Part shown: in pieces, positions 1 through 6,544 of the stretch
Position numbering within the stretch: position 1 is the first letter of the stretch
How the letters are laid out: each line of letters begins with the position of its first letter
Assembly (NCBI GenBank): GCA_034180005.1
Contig: JAXFPC010000004.1
Span: forward strand, 1-54,781
Length of the DNA stretch: 54,781 nt
Direction: 5' to 3'
From: JAXFPC01 sp034180005
GTDB taxonomy: Bacteria > Bacillota > Negativicutes > Acidaminococcales > Acidaminococcaceae
The notes under the pieces: generated by a model
The model's input: only the letters and a program-made list of their open reading frames with translations
The model's database searches: none
Told to the model about the DNA's origin: nothing
Made by a program: the position numbers and the translations under genes

Positions 1-1
1 A

Positions 2-454
2 TTGATCGGTATGCTCATGTTGGGTAACCTCTTCAAAGAGGCAGGCTGCCTGGATCGTCTTTCCGACACCGCACAGAACGCATTGATGAACATCGTAACC
101 ATCATGCTGGCTACCGGTACCGGTTTGACCATGTCCGCAGAATCCTTCCTTAACTATCAGACCATCCTGATCATCGTTCTCGGTCTTGTAGCATTTATCG
201 GCGGTACCGCAGCAGGCGTTATCTTCGGTAAGCTCATGTGCATCGTTGACGGCGGTCAGACAAATCCGCTTATCGGTTCTGCCGGCGTATCCGCAGTTCC
301 GATGGCAGCGCGTGTATCTCAAAAAGTAGGTCAGAAATGCAATCCTGCCAACTTCCTGCTGATGCACGCTATGGGCCCCAACGTAGCAGGCGTTATCGGT
401 ACTGCAGTAGCTGCAGGTACCATGTTGGCTATGATCGGTCCTGTTGCAAAATAA
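2..454 (+). CDS. Na+-translocating decarboxylase beta subunit (OadB/GcdB/MmdB family), C-terminal part
   Basis: The gene enters from outside the window and only the last 150 residues are present. It is very hydrophobic, with several membrane segments. Residues about 86-102 read NPLIGSAGVSAVPMAAR, the conserved Na+/decarboxylation segment of this family; its Asn, Gly, Ser and Arg match the residues studied in Klebsiella OadB. The subunit carries out decarboxylation of carboxybiotin coupled to Na+ export across the inner membrane. The substrate of the whole complex (glutaconyl-CoA, methylmalonyl-CoA or oxaloacetate) is set by the alpha subunit, which is not in view. It is last in its operon, as a strong terminator follows 14 bases after the stop. 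The family is secure; the exact enzyme is not. Confidence 0.93.
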   Translation: MIGMLMLGNLFKEAGCLDRLSDTAQNALMNIVTIMLATGTGLTMSAESFLNYQTILIIVLGLVAFIGGTAAGVIFGKLMCIVDGGQTNPLIGSAGVSAVPMAARVSQKVGQKCNPANFLLMHAMGPNVAGVIGTAVAAGTMLAMIGPVAK

Positions 455-467
455 TCTTTGCTTTAAG

Positions 468-500
468 AGAGTCCGCACTTTGTGCGGGCTCTTTTTATTT
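468..500 (+). terminator. Rho-independent terminator of the decarboxylase operon
   Basis: An 11-bp stem (468-478 with 482-492, one G-T pair), a three-base loop and a run of T (493-500) follow the decarboxylase stop. Confidence 0.93.
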
Positions 501-1080
501 CCCGGGTAATAGCGGTGTATTCTGCAGAGCTTGCAGTGTTGAGATGTTTTTCTGAAAGACTTAACTGATATATGCGCAGAAAAATCATCAAAATAGTAGA
601 AATTAATAAGCCCCGGAGCAAGTGAGAAATAACGGCGATGCTGAAGGAGTAAGTATAATGTAAAATGTACTCATCGTCGAAGAGTGCAGGTGTTGATGCA
701 CCGAGCGAAGCAAAAAGACAATTAAGCGAATTCTGCATAATTTTAAATAAAATGTAGAAAACTTAAAAAAGTAAGTAGATGAATATAGCTGCGAATTAAT
801 CAGGAGAAGGTTCAGTGACTGTTTTACCATGACACAAAGAGAACCTAACGGAAGCGGTCAGGTAAGCGGTCCGTCATCGATAGTCAAAGATGAGCGGAAT
901 GGCGCTGCGTAATCATCCGGCAGAGCGGAGTAATAATACTCTTGTGTGACAGGCGCGATGAATTCGAGCATTGCTGCTCAGACACATAAAATAAAGATGG
1001 CGCTTGTGCTGAGGATGGTTATCATGTGACTTTTATGTTGTTGCTATAAAATTATGTGATGCCGAAGAGATATACAATAA
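501..1080. other. Intergenic region without recognisable gene
   Basis: About 580 bases separate the decarboxylase terminator from the LysR terminator. Open frames here are short, lack ribosome sites and match nothing I know. A 27-codon frame from 829 and a 91-codon minus frame (463-738) were considered and not accepted. The composition is mixed, so decayed coding sequence is possible, but no family is visible. Confidence 0.5.
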
Positions 1081-1116
1081 AAAACTGCCGCGCCGATGTG
1101 GAGGCGCGGCAGTTTT
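1075..1116 (-). terminator. Terminator of the LysR gene
   Basis: A perfect 14-bp inverted repeat (1081-1094 with 1103-1116) around an 8-base loop begins at the lysR stop codon. On the minus strand it is followed by a T run. Confidence 0.92.
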
Positions 1117-2018
1117 CAGATTGATACAATATCTTGGAGTTTTTCACTTTGAAAGTAGTCGAGGAAGGCGTTCGCTGCGGAACTTAATTGTCGGTTTTTG
1201 TTCCAGTAGAAAGTCTGTTCAAAACTCAATTTCTCATCTTTGATCTGCTTGCGAATCATGCCGGACGGAACCGGATCTTCCTCTAAATTGGCAACAACAC
1301 CGATGACCGGGAGGGAACATATCAGGCTCATGCAGCTGTTCAGCGTGTTTGTCAGGTATTTGATTTTGATATTGATTTTTTGTTCCTTGCAAACTTGGTG
1401 CAAAGTGTGAAAGTGCAGCTCATTGGCGCAAATCGGTAAATTATGCAGGTCCTTAGGCAATAAAAATTTCTTATTTCCCCACGGAACGGGAGTATCTTTG
1501 TTGTAAACGGCATAGAAATTCTCTCTGCCTAAATTTATTCGGGAAAATTCCGGATAAAGAGGAATCGCCGCATTGGCGAAAGCAAAATCAATATCGCCGT
1601 TGCGAATGATTTCAATCTGCGCATCAGCGGTGATTTCGCTGTACTTATAGCTGATATTCGGATGCAGTTTAATAAAAGGAATAATATATTTTTCCAGGTA
1701 GTAGCGGCTGCGGCTGTGGGAAGCTCCAAAACTTACTGCGCCGGAAATATTATCGCTGAACTCCTGCATATCCAGCGTCAGTTCATCTTCCAGTCTGCAA
1801 ATCGCCTGCGCTTTTTTCAAAAAGCTTATTCCGGCGGGAGTTAATTCCAGTTTCTTTTTTCCCTGCTGTACTTTCAGCAGCTGCACACCGTAGTTTTGTT
1901 CTAATTTCCTGACCTGGGCGCTGAGAGCTGTTTGGACGATATTCAGCTCACGGGATGCCTTTGTTATATTTTCGGCTTTGGCTATAACGCAAAAATTGCG
2001 GTAAAATTCAAAATCCAT
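1116..2018 (-). CDS. LysR-family transcriptional regulator
   Basis: This is a LysR-type DNA-binding regulator. From the ATG at 2018 the protein has 300 residues, the usual length. The winged helix-turn-helix occupies residues about 1-60 (FYRNFCVIAKAENITKASRE, then QTALSAQVRKLE) and is followed by the linker helix and a periplasmic-binding-protein-like effector domain. An upstream TTG at 2078 would add 20 residues, but these do not fit the family N-terminus and contain an 18-base palindrome, so I prefer 2018. It is divergent from the carboxylate carrier at 2375, the classic arrangement for a LysR protein controlling its neighbour, probably in response to the transported acid. The effector is unknown. 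Confidence 0.9.
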   Translation of the reverse strand: MDFEFYRNFCVIAKAENITKASRELNIVQTALSAQVRKLEQNYGVQLLKVQQGKKKLELTPAGISFLKKAQAICRLEDELTLDMQEFSDNISGAVSFGASHSRSRYYLEKYIIPFIKLHPNISYKYSEITADAQIEIIRNGDIDFAFANAAIPLYPEFSRINLGRENFYAVYNKDTPVPWGNKKFLLPKDLHNLPICANELHFHTLHQVCKEQKINIKIKYLTNTLNSCMSLICSLPVIGVVANLEEDPVPSGMIRKQIKDEKLSFEQTFYWNKNRQLSSAANAFLDYFQSEKLQDIVSI

Positions 2019-2038
2019 TATCTCTGACAGTCTTTCTA

Positions 2039-2180
2039 CAATCCTTGCGAGGATTGTCGTTTTTGTTTTTACGCACAAGCGGCTTTCAAATAATATTATA
2101 GTACATCAATCGTACCAGTCAATACGGGTAGTTTGCTGAAGAAAGGTTTTGCGGATAATTTCTCTGTTTTTATGAGAAAT
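2039..2180. promoter_or_regulatory. Candidate LysR operators between lysR and the carrier gene
   Basis: Two dyads lie in the divergent region. One is 2039-2056, with perfect 7-bp arms around TGCG, 21 bases ahead of the preferred lysR start. The other is 2158-2180, ATTTCTC and GAGAAAT separated by 9 bases. The second has the T-N11-A geometry expected for LysR boxes. Binding is inferred. Confidence 0.45.
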
Positions 2181-2374
2181 AACTTCAATTTATACTATTT
2201 TTCCGAGTTCAGCTTTTGTGCTAAACTGGAAACATGTTTGAAGTGAGGTTCTCACGGCGCATGTTCCCGCAGAGAGAATTTCGGAGCGAATGCTCGGAAG
2301 AATACTCTGCGGCAGGTTCGCCTGTCATGCTGTCGGGAATCGCGGAGTTAAACGGAATTTAGGGGGAGAATGTT

Positions 2375-3628
2375 GTGGCGTTACTGTCCTTAGGATTATT
2401 GGGCGCAGCTATTATCATCGCTTTTTTAAAGAAGATGAATGCCGGCCTGCTGTGCATTGCTTTTGCCATGGTGTTGGGTCATGCGGCGGGAATTCCCGAT
2501 AAAGATATTATTAAAGGCTTCAGCTATAATTTATTTTTGACGCTTTTGGGAGTGACGTATCTGTTCAGTCTGGCGCAAAGCAACGGTACCCTTAAAATTA
2601 TAGCGGTCAAGACTATTTCTTTGGCAGGACGAAGAACCTACCTCGTTCCTGTATATATCTTTATTTTTTCCACGGTTTTATCAGCCATTGGGCCGGGATG
2701 TATTCCCACTATGGCAATCATGATGGTTTTTGCCATGACGCTGGCATCCGAACTGAAAATCCATCCAGCCATGCTCAGCGCGATAGTCGTCCTGGGTGCT
2801 TCCGGCGGTGGCGTATCGCCTATTGCGCCTACCGGTATTATTGCGCAGAATTTGTGTATGGCGGCGGGTATCACCGAACCGACCGGCAGGCAGTTTTTGA
2901 TCAACGGCGTGCTGTCTTGCGCCTTATATTCTCTGGTGGTGTATTTCGCTTTCGGAGGTTATAAAATCAAATCTGCCGAATCCTCCGCTCTGGCAGGCGA
3001 AGAATCTCTTGATAATAAACAGAAGATAACTTTGCTCGGTATTCTGTGCATGGTTATCATGGTCATGTTTTTCAAATATCATGTGGGACTGACAAGCTTC
3101 TTTATTGCCGGCATCCTTTCCTTCTTCAGGGTTGCGGATGAGAATTACGCTTGGCGTTACATACCTTGGGGAACGCTGATCCTGGTCGGCGGGGTAAGCG
3201 TGCTGATCAACCTCATTGTTAAGCTGGGTGGAATCGCCATGTTATCGCAGGCTATGGCTTCCATCATGAGTCCTGCAACAGCTCCTTCGATTATGGGTTT
3301 GAGCGCAGGGATTCTTTCTTGGGTAAGCTCCACCTCGGGAGTGGTAATGCCTACTTTTATCCCTACGATTCCCGGCGTAGTGGCTGCCATGGGCGGCAAC
3401 GTCGATCCTGTCGAGTTGGCGACAAGTCTGTCCATGATGTCGCACACTGCGGGAATAAGTCCCATGTCTACCGGCGGCGGTTTGGCGCTGGCGGCATATA
3501 CGGCGGTCGCGCGGTCGACTACGGAGGAACAGCAAAAGTTGTTTCTGACCATTTTTTTGGTTTCCGCGGCAGGATTACTGTTTTTAAGCGGTATGGCATA
3601 TGTGGGTCTATTCAGATGGTTCATCTGA
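2375..3628 (+). CDS. MatC-like dicarboxylate carrier (ion transporter superfamily)
   Basis: This is an integral membrane permease of 417 residues with about 11-12 hydrophobic segments. The N-terminal half resembles the MatC_N dicarboxylate-carrier domain. Two re-entrant-loop motifs typical of the IT superfamily are visible: GASGGGVSPIAPTG near residue 140 and the Ser/Thr-rich SSTSGVVMPTFIPTIPG near residue 325. The likely job is uptake of a malonate- or C4-dicarboxylate-like acid. The start is GTG at 2375 with AGGGGGA seven bases upstream. It is divergent from the LysR gene, which is the probable regulator. In a decarboxylase-dependent fermenter a dicarboxylate importer fits the energy metabolism, but the substrate cannot be read from sequence. 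Confidence 0.82.
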   Translation: MALLSLGLLGAAIIIAFLKKMNAGLLCIAFAMVLGHAAGIPDKDIIKGFSYNLFLTLLGVTYLFSLAQSNGTLKIIAVKTISLAGRRTYLVPVYIFIFSTVLSAIGPGCIPTMAIMMVFAMTLASELKIHPAMLSAIVVLGASGGGVSPIAPTGIIAQNLCMAAGITEPTGRQFLINGVLSCALYSLVVYFAFGGYKIKSAESSALAGEESLDNKQKITLLGILCMVIMVMFFKYHVGLTSFFIAGILSFFRVADENYAWRYIPWGTLILVGGVSVLINLIVKLGGIAMLSQAMASIMSPATAPSIMGLSAGILSWVSSTSGVVMPTFIPTIPGVVAAMGGNVDPVELATSLSMMSHTAGISPMSTGGGLALAAYTAVARSTTEEQQKLFLTIFLVSAAGLLFLSGMAYVGLFRWFI

Positions 3629-3843
3629 CGACCGGGCGAGTTGCAGGCGGCAGCGAAAGTCACGCGGGGATTTTTGCGCAGGGCTGATTTAAAACAAATA
3701 CGGAATGATAAATTATGCCGTCGGTGCTATCAAACGGATTGTATCATGAGGAAACGGGATTGTGGATGCTTTCCGTTATTCTGCAAAAGATGAGCCGTTT
3801 AGGTCACACGGCGATGGATTTTTGCAGGCACGCAGAATAAAAA

Positions 3844-4014
3844 ATGTCATCGGCAATTAAAGGTTTACTTTTGCCGGCAGCAGCTGCATTATTCTTTGTA
3901 ACCGAAATCATACCTCTGGCAATTACTGCAACAGGCGCTGCCGTAGCGTGCGGCGTTCTCGGTCACCGGCAGAGAGAAGGGCGTTATCGGAACAAAAATT
4001 GCCGTCGCTGCTGA
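3844..4014 (+). pseudogene. N-terminal remnant of an SLC13/DASS-type anion transporter
   Basis: A 56-codon frame begins with about 40 residues that read like the first membrane segments of divalent-anion:Na+ symporters; the key stretch is FFVTEIIPLAITATGAA (residues 18-34). It then runs into arginine-rich nonsense and a stop, with no further transporter sequence before the terminator at 4039. I infer a decayed or deleted carboxylate transporter, perhaps made redundant by the MatC-like carrier just upstream. A 41-codon frame (3715-3840) lies between them and is not recognisable. Confidence 0.6.
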
Positions 4015-4038
4015 AATTTGAGTAATTTTTAAACAATT

Positions 4039-4081
4039 AAAGCGGAGGAAAGAAGCTTGCGCTTCCAACCTCCGCTTTTTT
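4039..4081 (+). terminator. Rho-independent terminator
   Basis: A 10-bp outer stem (4039-4048 with 4069-4078) has a second small stem nested in its loop and is followed by a T run. It closes the plus-strand unit facing the minus-strand YvrJ cassette. Confidence 0.88.
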
Positions 4082-4086
4082 GCGGC

Positions 4087-4248
4087 CTAAGCCGCCTGTT
4101 TGAGGTTGACGGCGATAACGCGGGTCAAATCCTCAATGTCGGCGCTCAATCTGTCCAGTTTCGTTTCCATGCGCACCAGCAGATACCAGCTGACTAACAT
4201 GGGAAAACCGTATTGGGCTGCCGCCGTTATCAGTAGCTCCATATCCAT
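4087..4248 (-). CDS. YvrJ-family small membrane-anchored protein
   Basis: This 53-residue protein begins MDMELLITAAAQYGFPMLVS and ends in an amphipathic helix (RMETKLDRLSADIEDL). The pattern of a short hydrophobic N-terminus with a YGFPM-like turn and then a coiled helix is that of the YvrJ family. The molecular function is unknown. It is last of the minus-strand cassette amidase-DUF1659-DUF2922-YvrJ. In Bacillus subtilis yvrJ sits beside the sigO-rsoA sigma genes, and here too a sigma gene is adjacent, which supports a conserved link. An in-frame ATG at 4242 is an alternative start. The gene is easy to miss because of its size. Confidence 0.85.
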   Translation of the reverse strand: MDMELLITAAAQYGFPMLVSWYLLVRMETKLDRLSADIEDLTRVIAVNLKQAA

Positions 4249-4273
4249 CCTGCTGCCTTTCGCGCCTATGCGG

Positions 4274-4486
4274 TTACTCCAGTACGGTAACTTCGGTGTT
4301 CTTCAGACGAGCCTGCACTTTTTCCGTCAGCGCTCCGGCAGAGGTTTCAAAGACGTCGGCGGCGATGATTTCATCCATAGCTCGATGTACCGTTTCCGCC
4401 GTAAGGCTTTCTTTGGGATCGTTGATGCTGATGATTTTTTTCCCGCCGTCGGCAGTTTTAAAGACAAGTTCCAATACTTTTTCCAT
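4274..4486 (-). CDS. DUF2922 family protein
   Basis: This 70-residue soluble protein opens MEKVLELVFKTADGGKKIIS, followed by an INDPKESLTAETVHRAMDEI segment. That is the layout of the DUF2922 family: a short beta-hairpin, then D-P-K-x-x-L-T, then a helix with A-M-D-x-I-I. No catalytic residues are apparent and the function is unknown. The start has AAAGGAAG upstream on the minus strand. It lies between DUF1659 and YvrJ, partners that recur together in Firmicutes, so the three probably work as one small-protein module. Confidence 0.86.
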   Translation of the reverse strand: MEKVLELVFKTADGGKKIISINDPKESLTAETVHRAMDEIIAADVFETSAGALTEKVQARLKNTEVTVLE

Positions 4487-4554
4487 AATATACTTCCTTT
4501 CTTACATTAGTCGGAGGTAAGTTGGGGAGCGGCGATGACCGCTCCCGCGGGATA

Positions 4555-4782
4555 TCAGCCTTGCTGAATCAGTTCGCTTTTTTCCGAGAGTCCGATTCCC
4601 TGCGGATTTTTAGCCATGAGGCCAGCAAGTGCAGTACCTGCGGCAAAAATATTCGCCATAGGCGCGTCGTTCTTGATTCCGCTGAAGGCGACGGCTTTTG
4701 TTTTGATCGTTCCATCATCATTCACCCCGTTTTCGACATTGACGAGTAAGTTTCTCTTGACGACTGTTTGGTTGATTGCCAT
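4555..4782 (-). CDS. DUF1659 family protein
   Basis: The 75-residue protein reads MAINQTVVKRNLLVNVENG, then a DDGTIKTKAVAFSGIKNDA segment, then a helix with NIFAAGTALAGLMAKN. This matches the DUF1659 layout (x-x-G-x-D-x-x-G-x-x-x-x-x-x-x-F-x-x-I-x). Function unknown. The ribosome site AAAGGAG overlaps the end of the upstream amidase gene (5-base gap), so the two are probably translationally coupled. Confidence 0.86.
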   Translation of the reverse strand: MAINQTVVKRNLLVNVENGVNDDGTIKTKAVAFSGIKNDAPMANIFAAGTALAGLMAKNPQGIGLSEKSELIQQG

Positions 4783-4787
4783 AATTT

Positions 4788-5375
4788 TTAGCTCCTTTCC
4801 GTGCCGGCTGCCCGGCGTGTTTCAAAAAGTTTCCGATACCACAATGCTTTCTTGCGAATAATCTCACCGCCGGGACGCAGGCGATCGGTCAAAGGCAGGT
4901 CGGGGAGCATCCAAAGATCCCAGCGTGTTTCCGGATCATTGCTTCCCGGTCCGTAGCCGTCCATAAACGCAGCTTCGGCATGGGTCTTCACATTGGCGAA
5001 GCAAATCTCCAAATCAAGAGCGGAGCAGAGTACGGCAACGGTCATGGCGATTTTATCGATCTGAACGGGCGTGGGAGGTTCGGCGCCGAAGTCGATGCGT
5101 CCTCCGGTCAGACAGGCAGCGTTGAAGCCGCAGCAGAGGGTGATGCCTACGGACTGTCTGTTTCTGCCGTAGGTGTGCGCTTTGAGATCCGTAAGCTGCG
5201 TACAGGTTTGCAGCAAACGGCCGTCGCCGTCGATGTTCAGATGATAGTCGTCGTAGGCCTGATGATAATGGCCTGCGGTCCAGTGCAGATAAATACTTTT
5301 GACGCTTCCTTGGGCTTTTTCTCCCAACAGGAACAGCTCCCTGTGATTGATAATGGGCGGTTCGACAATGAGCAT
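4788..5375 (-). CDS. N-acetylmuramoyl-L-alanine amidase (Amidase_2/PGRP fold)
   Basis: The 195-residue protein carries the Amidase_2 zinc fold: SIYLHWTAGHYHQAYDDYHL (about 27-46) gives the first His ligand, SVGITLCCGFNAACL (about 75-89) the central strand, and NVKTHAEAAF (about 128-137) the second His. It should cut the amide bond between MurNAc and L-Ala in peptidoglycan. There is no signal peptide, so it may be released by lysis, exported by another route, or act on internal muropeptides. It is the first gene of the four-gene minus-strand cassette, with the mirrored promoter-like elements 58-160 bases upstream. A phage or tailocin lysis enzyme is an alternative origin, but no virion genes are nearby. 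Confidence 0.85.
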   Translation of the reverse strand: MLIVEPPIINHRELFLLGEKAQGSVKSIYLHWTAGHYHQAYDDYHLNIDGDGRLLQTCTQLTDLKAHTYGRNRQSVGITLCCGFNAACLTGGRIDFGAEPPTPVQIDKIAMTVAVLCSALDLEICFANVKTHAEAAFMDGYGPGSNDPETRWDLWMLPDLPLTDRLRPGGEIIRKKALWYRKLFETRRAAGTERS

Positions 5376-5433
5376 GAGGATCAGATCCTTTCCGTATTTT
5401 TTGAAGGATCGCGCCGGCCGGCTGATTTAACCC

Positions 5434-5475
5434 CTCACTTATATACTGGGAAAAAAAGAGGTATTTTTAAACCTC
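5434..5475 (-). promoter_or_regulatory. Two-part promoter-like element, leftward copy
   Basis: Read on the minus strand it is GAGGTTTAAAAA, 14 bases, then CCAGTATATAAGTGAG, pointing at the amidase start about 58 bases away. An identical pair with the same 14-base gap lies on the plus strand at 5494-5535. The length and spacing fit a -35/-10 promoter for an alternative sigma factor. Recognition by the sigma factor at 5800-6456 is inference. Confidence 0.6.
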
Positions 5476-5493
5476 CGAAAAAAATTTTTTTTT

Positions 5494-5535
5494 GAGGTTT
5501 AAAAACGACCGCAAAAACTCCAGTATATAAGTGAG
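5494..5535 (+). promoter_or_regulatory. Two-part promoter-like element, rightward copy
   Basis: GAGGTTTAAAAA (5494-5505), 14 bases, then CCAGTATATAAGTGAG (5520-5535). Both boxes are exact matches to the leftward copy, and the two 14-base spacers are unrelated in sequence. It points into the gap ahead of the sigma gene terminator, where no protein gene exists. Confidence 0.58.
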
Positions 5536-5541
5536 ATCTTT

Positions 5542-5760
5542 TTTTCTTTCTCTTTTTGCTGGTTTTTCTCTTTCTTTATTTTCTCCCGTTATGGGTTAAT
5601 GCGTAGCATTAACTTCCTTGTTCCCCCTTTAGGCAGTATAAGTACAGAGAGAACATAAAGAGCGGATCGGATATGAAAAACGCTGCCGACTTGTGTTAAA
5701 AAGCATGAAACAGACATAAAAAATCCCTGTCGCTTAAAAGCGGCAGGGATTTTTGTTATT
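5542..5760 (+). ncRNA. Candidate small RNA transcribed from the rightward element
   Basis: If the rightward element is a promoter, a transcript of about 210 bases would start near 5542 and stop at the terminator 5719-5754. It begins with a long pyrimidine-rich tract (5536-5585), then an 8-bp perfect hairpin with a three-base loop (5595-5613). It has no reading frame longer than 8 codons (5675-5701). The existence of this RNA is inferred from flanking signals only. Confidence 0.35.
5719..5754. terminator. Bidirectional terminator
   Basis: A 15-bp stem (5719-5733 with 5740-5754, one G-T pair) has A/T runs on both sides. It can end the sigma gene on the minus strand and the candidate small RNA on the plus strand. 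It separates the sigma gene from the amidase cassette. Confidence 0.9.
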
Positions 5761-5799
5761 AAGCAGGCAAAGGGAGCGTCATTCCCTCCGCGGAGCGGT

Positions 5800-6456
5800 T
5801 TAAGTGAGCAGTTCGCGGCGCAGGGTTTCCAGACCTCGGCTCAAATGTTTGTAGCTGTTCTGCGGCGTACAGCCGAAAGCGGCGCCTGCTTCCCGCAGGG
5901 TTTTGCCCCCCAGGCAGACACTGTCGACGAAAAGCTTCTGTTTCGGCGTGAGCTTGCACATACAATCATCCAAAAGCAAACGCACTTCCGCGCTGTTAAG
6001 TTCGCTGCACGCGGCAGTTTGTTCCTCGTCATACAGCTCCGGGTCAAAAGGTTCCGCCTGATTGATTTCTTTGGCGACGGCATGGAGCAATTCGTAGTGC
6101 AGATGACTTTTGATAAGTCCGGGAAGTCGTCTGTAATCCCAACCCCTGTAGTTTACGATAAAGGTCAGGAAGATTTCCCAGGCAGTATTTTCCGCATCCT
6201 CGCCGAGGATTCTGGAAACGTAACCGCGGATTTCCTGTCTGATCAAAGGTTTAAAAGTGCGGCAGAGCAGTTCCGTTGCCGCAGAGTTGCCGCTTTGGGC
6301 GCTCAGTACCAACTCGCGCAATCGGGTTGCCTTGAGCCGGTGTGTTTTGTGCTGATAAATTTCTTCAGGGCGTATGATAAACGCCTTCTTTCGTAAATTT
6401 ATGACGTATATACGTACTGTACAGCATGTCGCGACAGGGCAGATTATATCACTCAT
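5800..6456 (-). CDS. Sigma-70 family RNA polymerase sigma factor (small, ECF/SigO-like)
   Basis: Up to 218 residues with sigma region 2 at about 46-125 (RELVLSAQSGNSAATELLCR, later AENTAWEIFLTFIVNYRG) and region 4 at about 165-215 (LTPKQKLFVDSVCLGG, then TLREAGAAFGCTPQNSYKHL). Region 3 is absent. The ATG at 6456 has no ribosome site, and a TATAAT sits inside the first codons, so translation probably starts lower down; a TTG at 6321 with AAGG upstream just before region 2 is one option. The gene has its own terminator and is divergent from an HTH gene. Its likely targets are the mirrored elements upstream of the amidase operon. No anti-sigma factor is recognisable nearby. Confidence 0.85.
   Translation of the reverse strand: MSDIICPVATCCTVRIYVINLRKKAFIIRPEEIYQHKTHRLKATRLRELVLSAQSGNSAATELLCRTFKPLIRQEIRGYVSRILGEDAENTAWEIFLTFIVNYRGWDYRRLPGLIKSHLHYELLHAVAKEINQAEPFDPELYDEEQTAACSELNSAEVRLLLDDCMCKLTPKQKLFVDSVCLGGKTLREAGAAFGCTPQNSYKHLSRGLETLRRELLT
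6404..6436. promoter_or_regulatory. Three consecutive short perfect palindromes ahead of the sigma gene
   Basis: ACGTATATACGT (6404-6415), CTGTACAG (6417-6424) and TGTCGCGACA (6427-6436) lie back to back just downstream of the likely -10 of the sigma gene. They are either operators or leader hairpins. Confidence 0.4.
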
Positions 6457-6473
6457 TTTATAAATTTTCTGTC

Positions 6474-6493
6474 AAATGGATTATAATCCATTT
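6474..6493. promoter_or_regulatory. 20-bp perfect palindrome between sigma and HTH genes
   Basis: AAATGGATTA followed directly by its reverse complement. It overlaps a TTGACA on the minus strand (6475-6470) and contains a TATAAT on the plus strand (6482-6487). It is therefore placed to control both divergent genes. The HTH protein at 6545 is the obvious candidate binder; this is inference. Confidence 0.5.
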
Positions 6494-6544
6494 TTTTAGC
6501 CTGAGAATTTTTTAGCGGTAAACTTGTGGCAGGAGGTGAGCCGC

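Noticed and set aside
463..738. A 91-codon minus-strand frame overlapping the decarboxylase terminator
   Set aside because: It has no ribosome site, overlaps a strong terminator and shows no family pattern.
829..912. A 27-codon plus-strand frame (MTQREPNGSGQ...)
   Set aside because: No ribosome site and no recognisable product.
5434..5535. Reading the nested palindromes only as a transcription terminator or as transposon ends
   Set aside because: The equal 14-base gaps and exact outward-facing boxes fit divergent promoters better; no transposase or target duplication is seen.
4788..6456. Prophage or tailocin interpretation of the amidase/sigma cassette
   Set aside because: No capsid, tail, portal, integrase or holin gene is present, and DUF1659/DUF2922/YvrJ are recurrent chromosomal partners.
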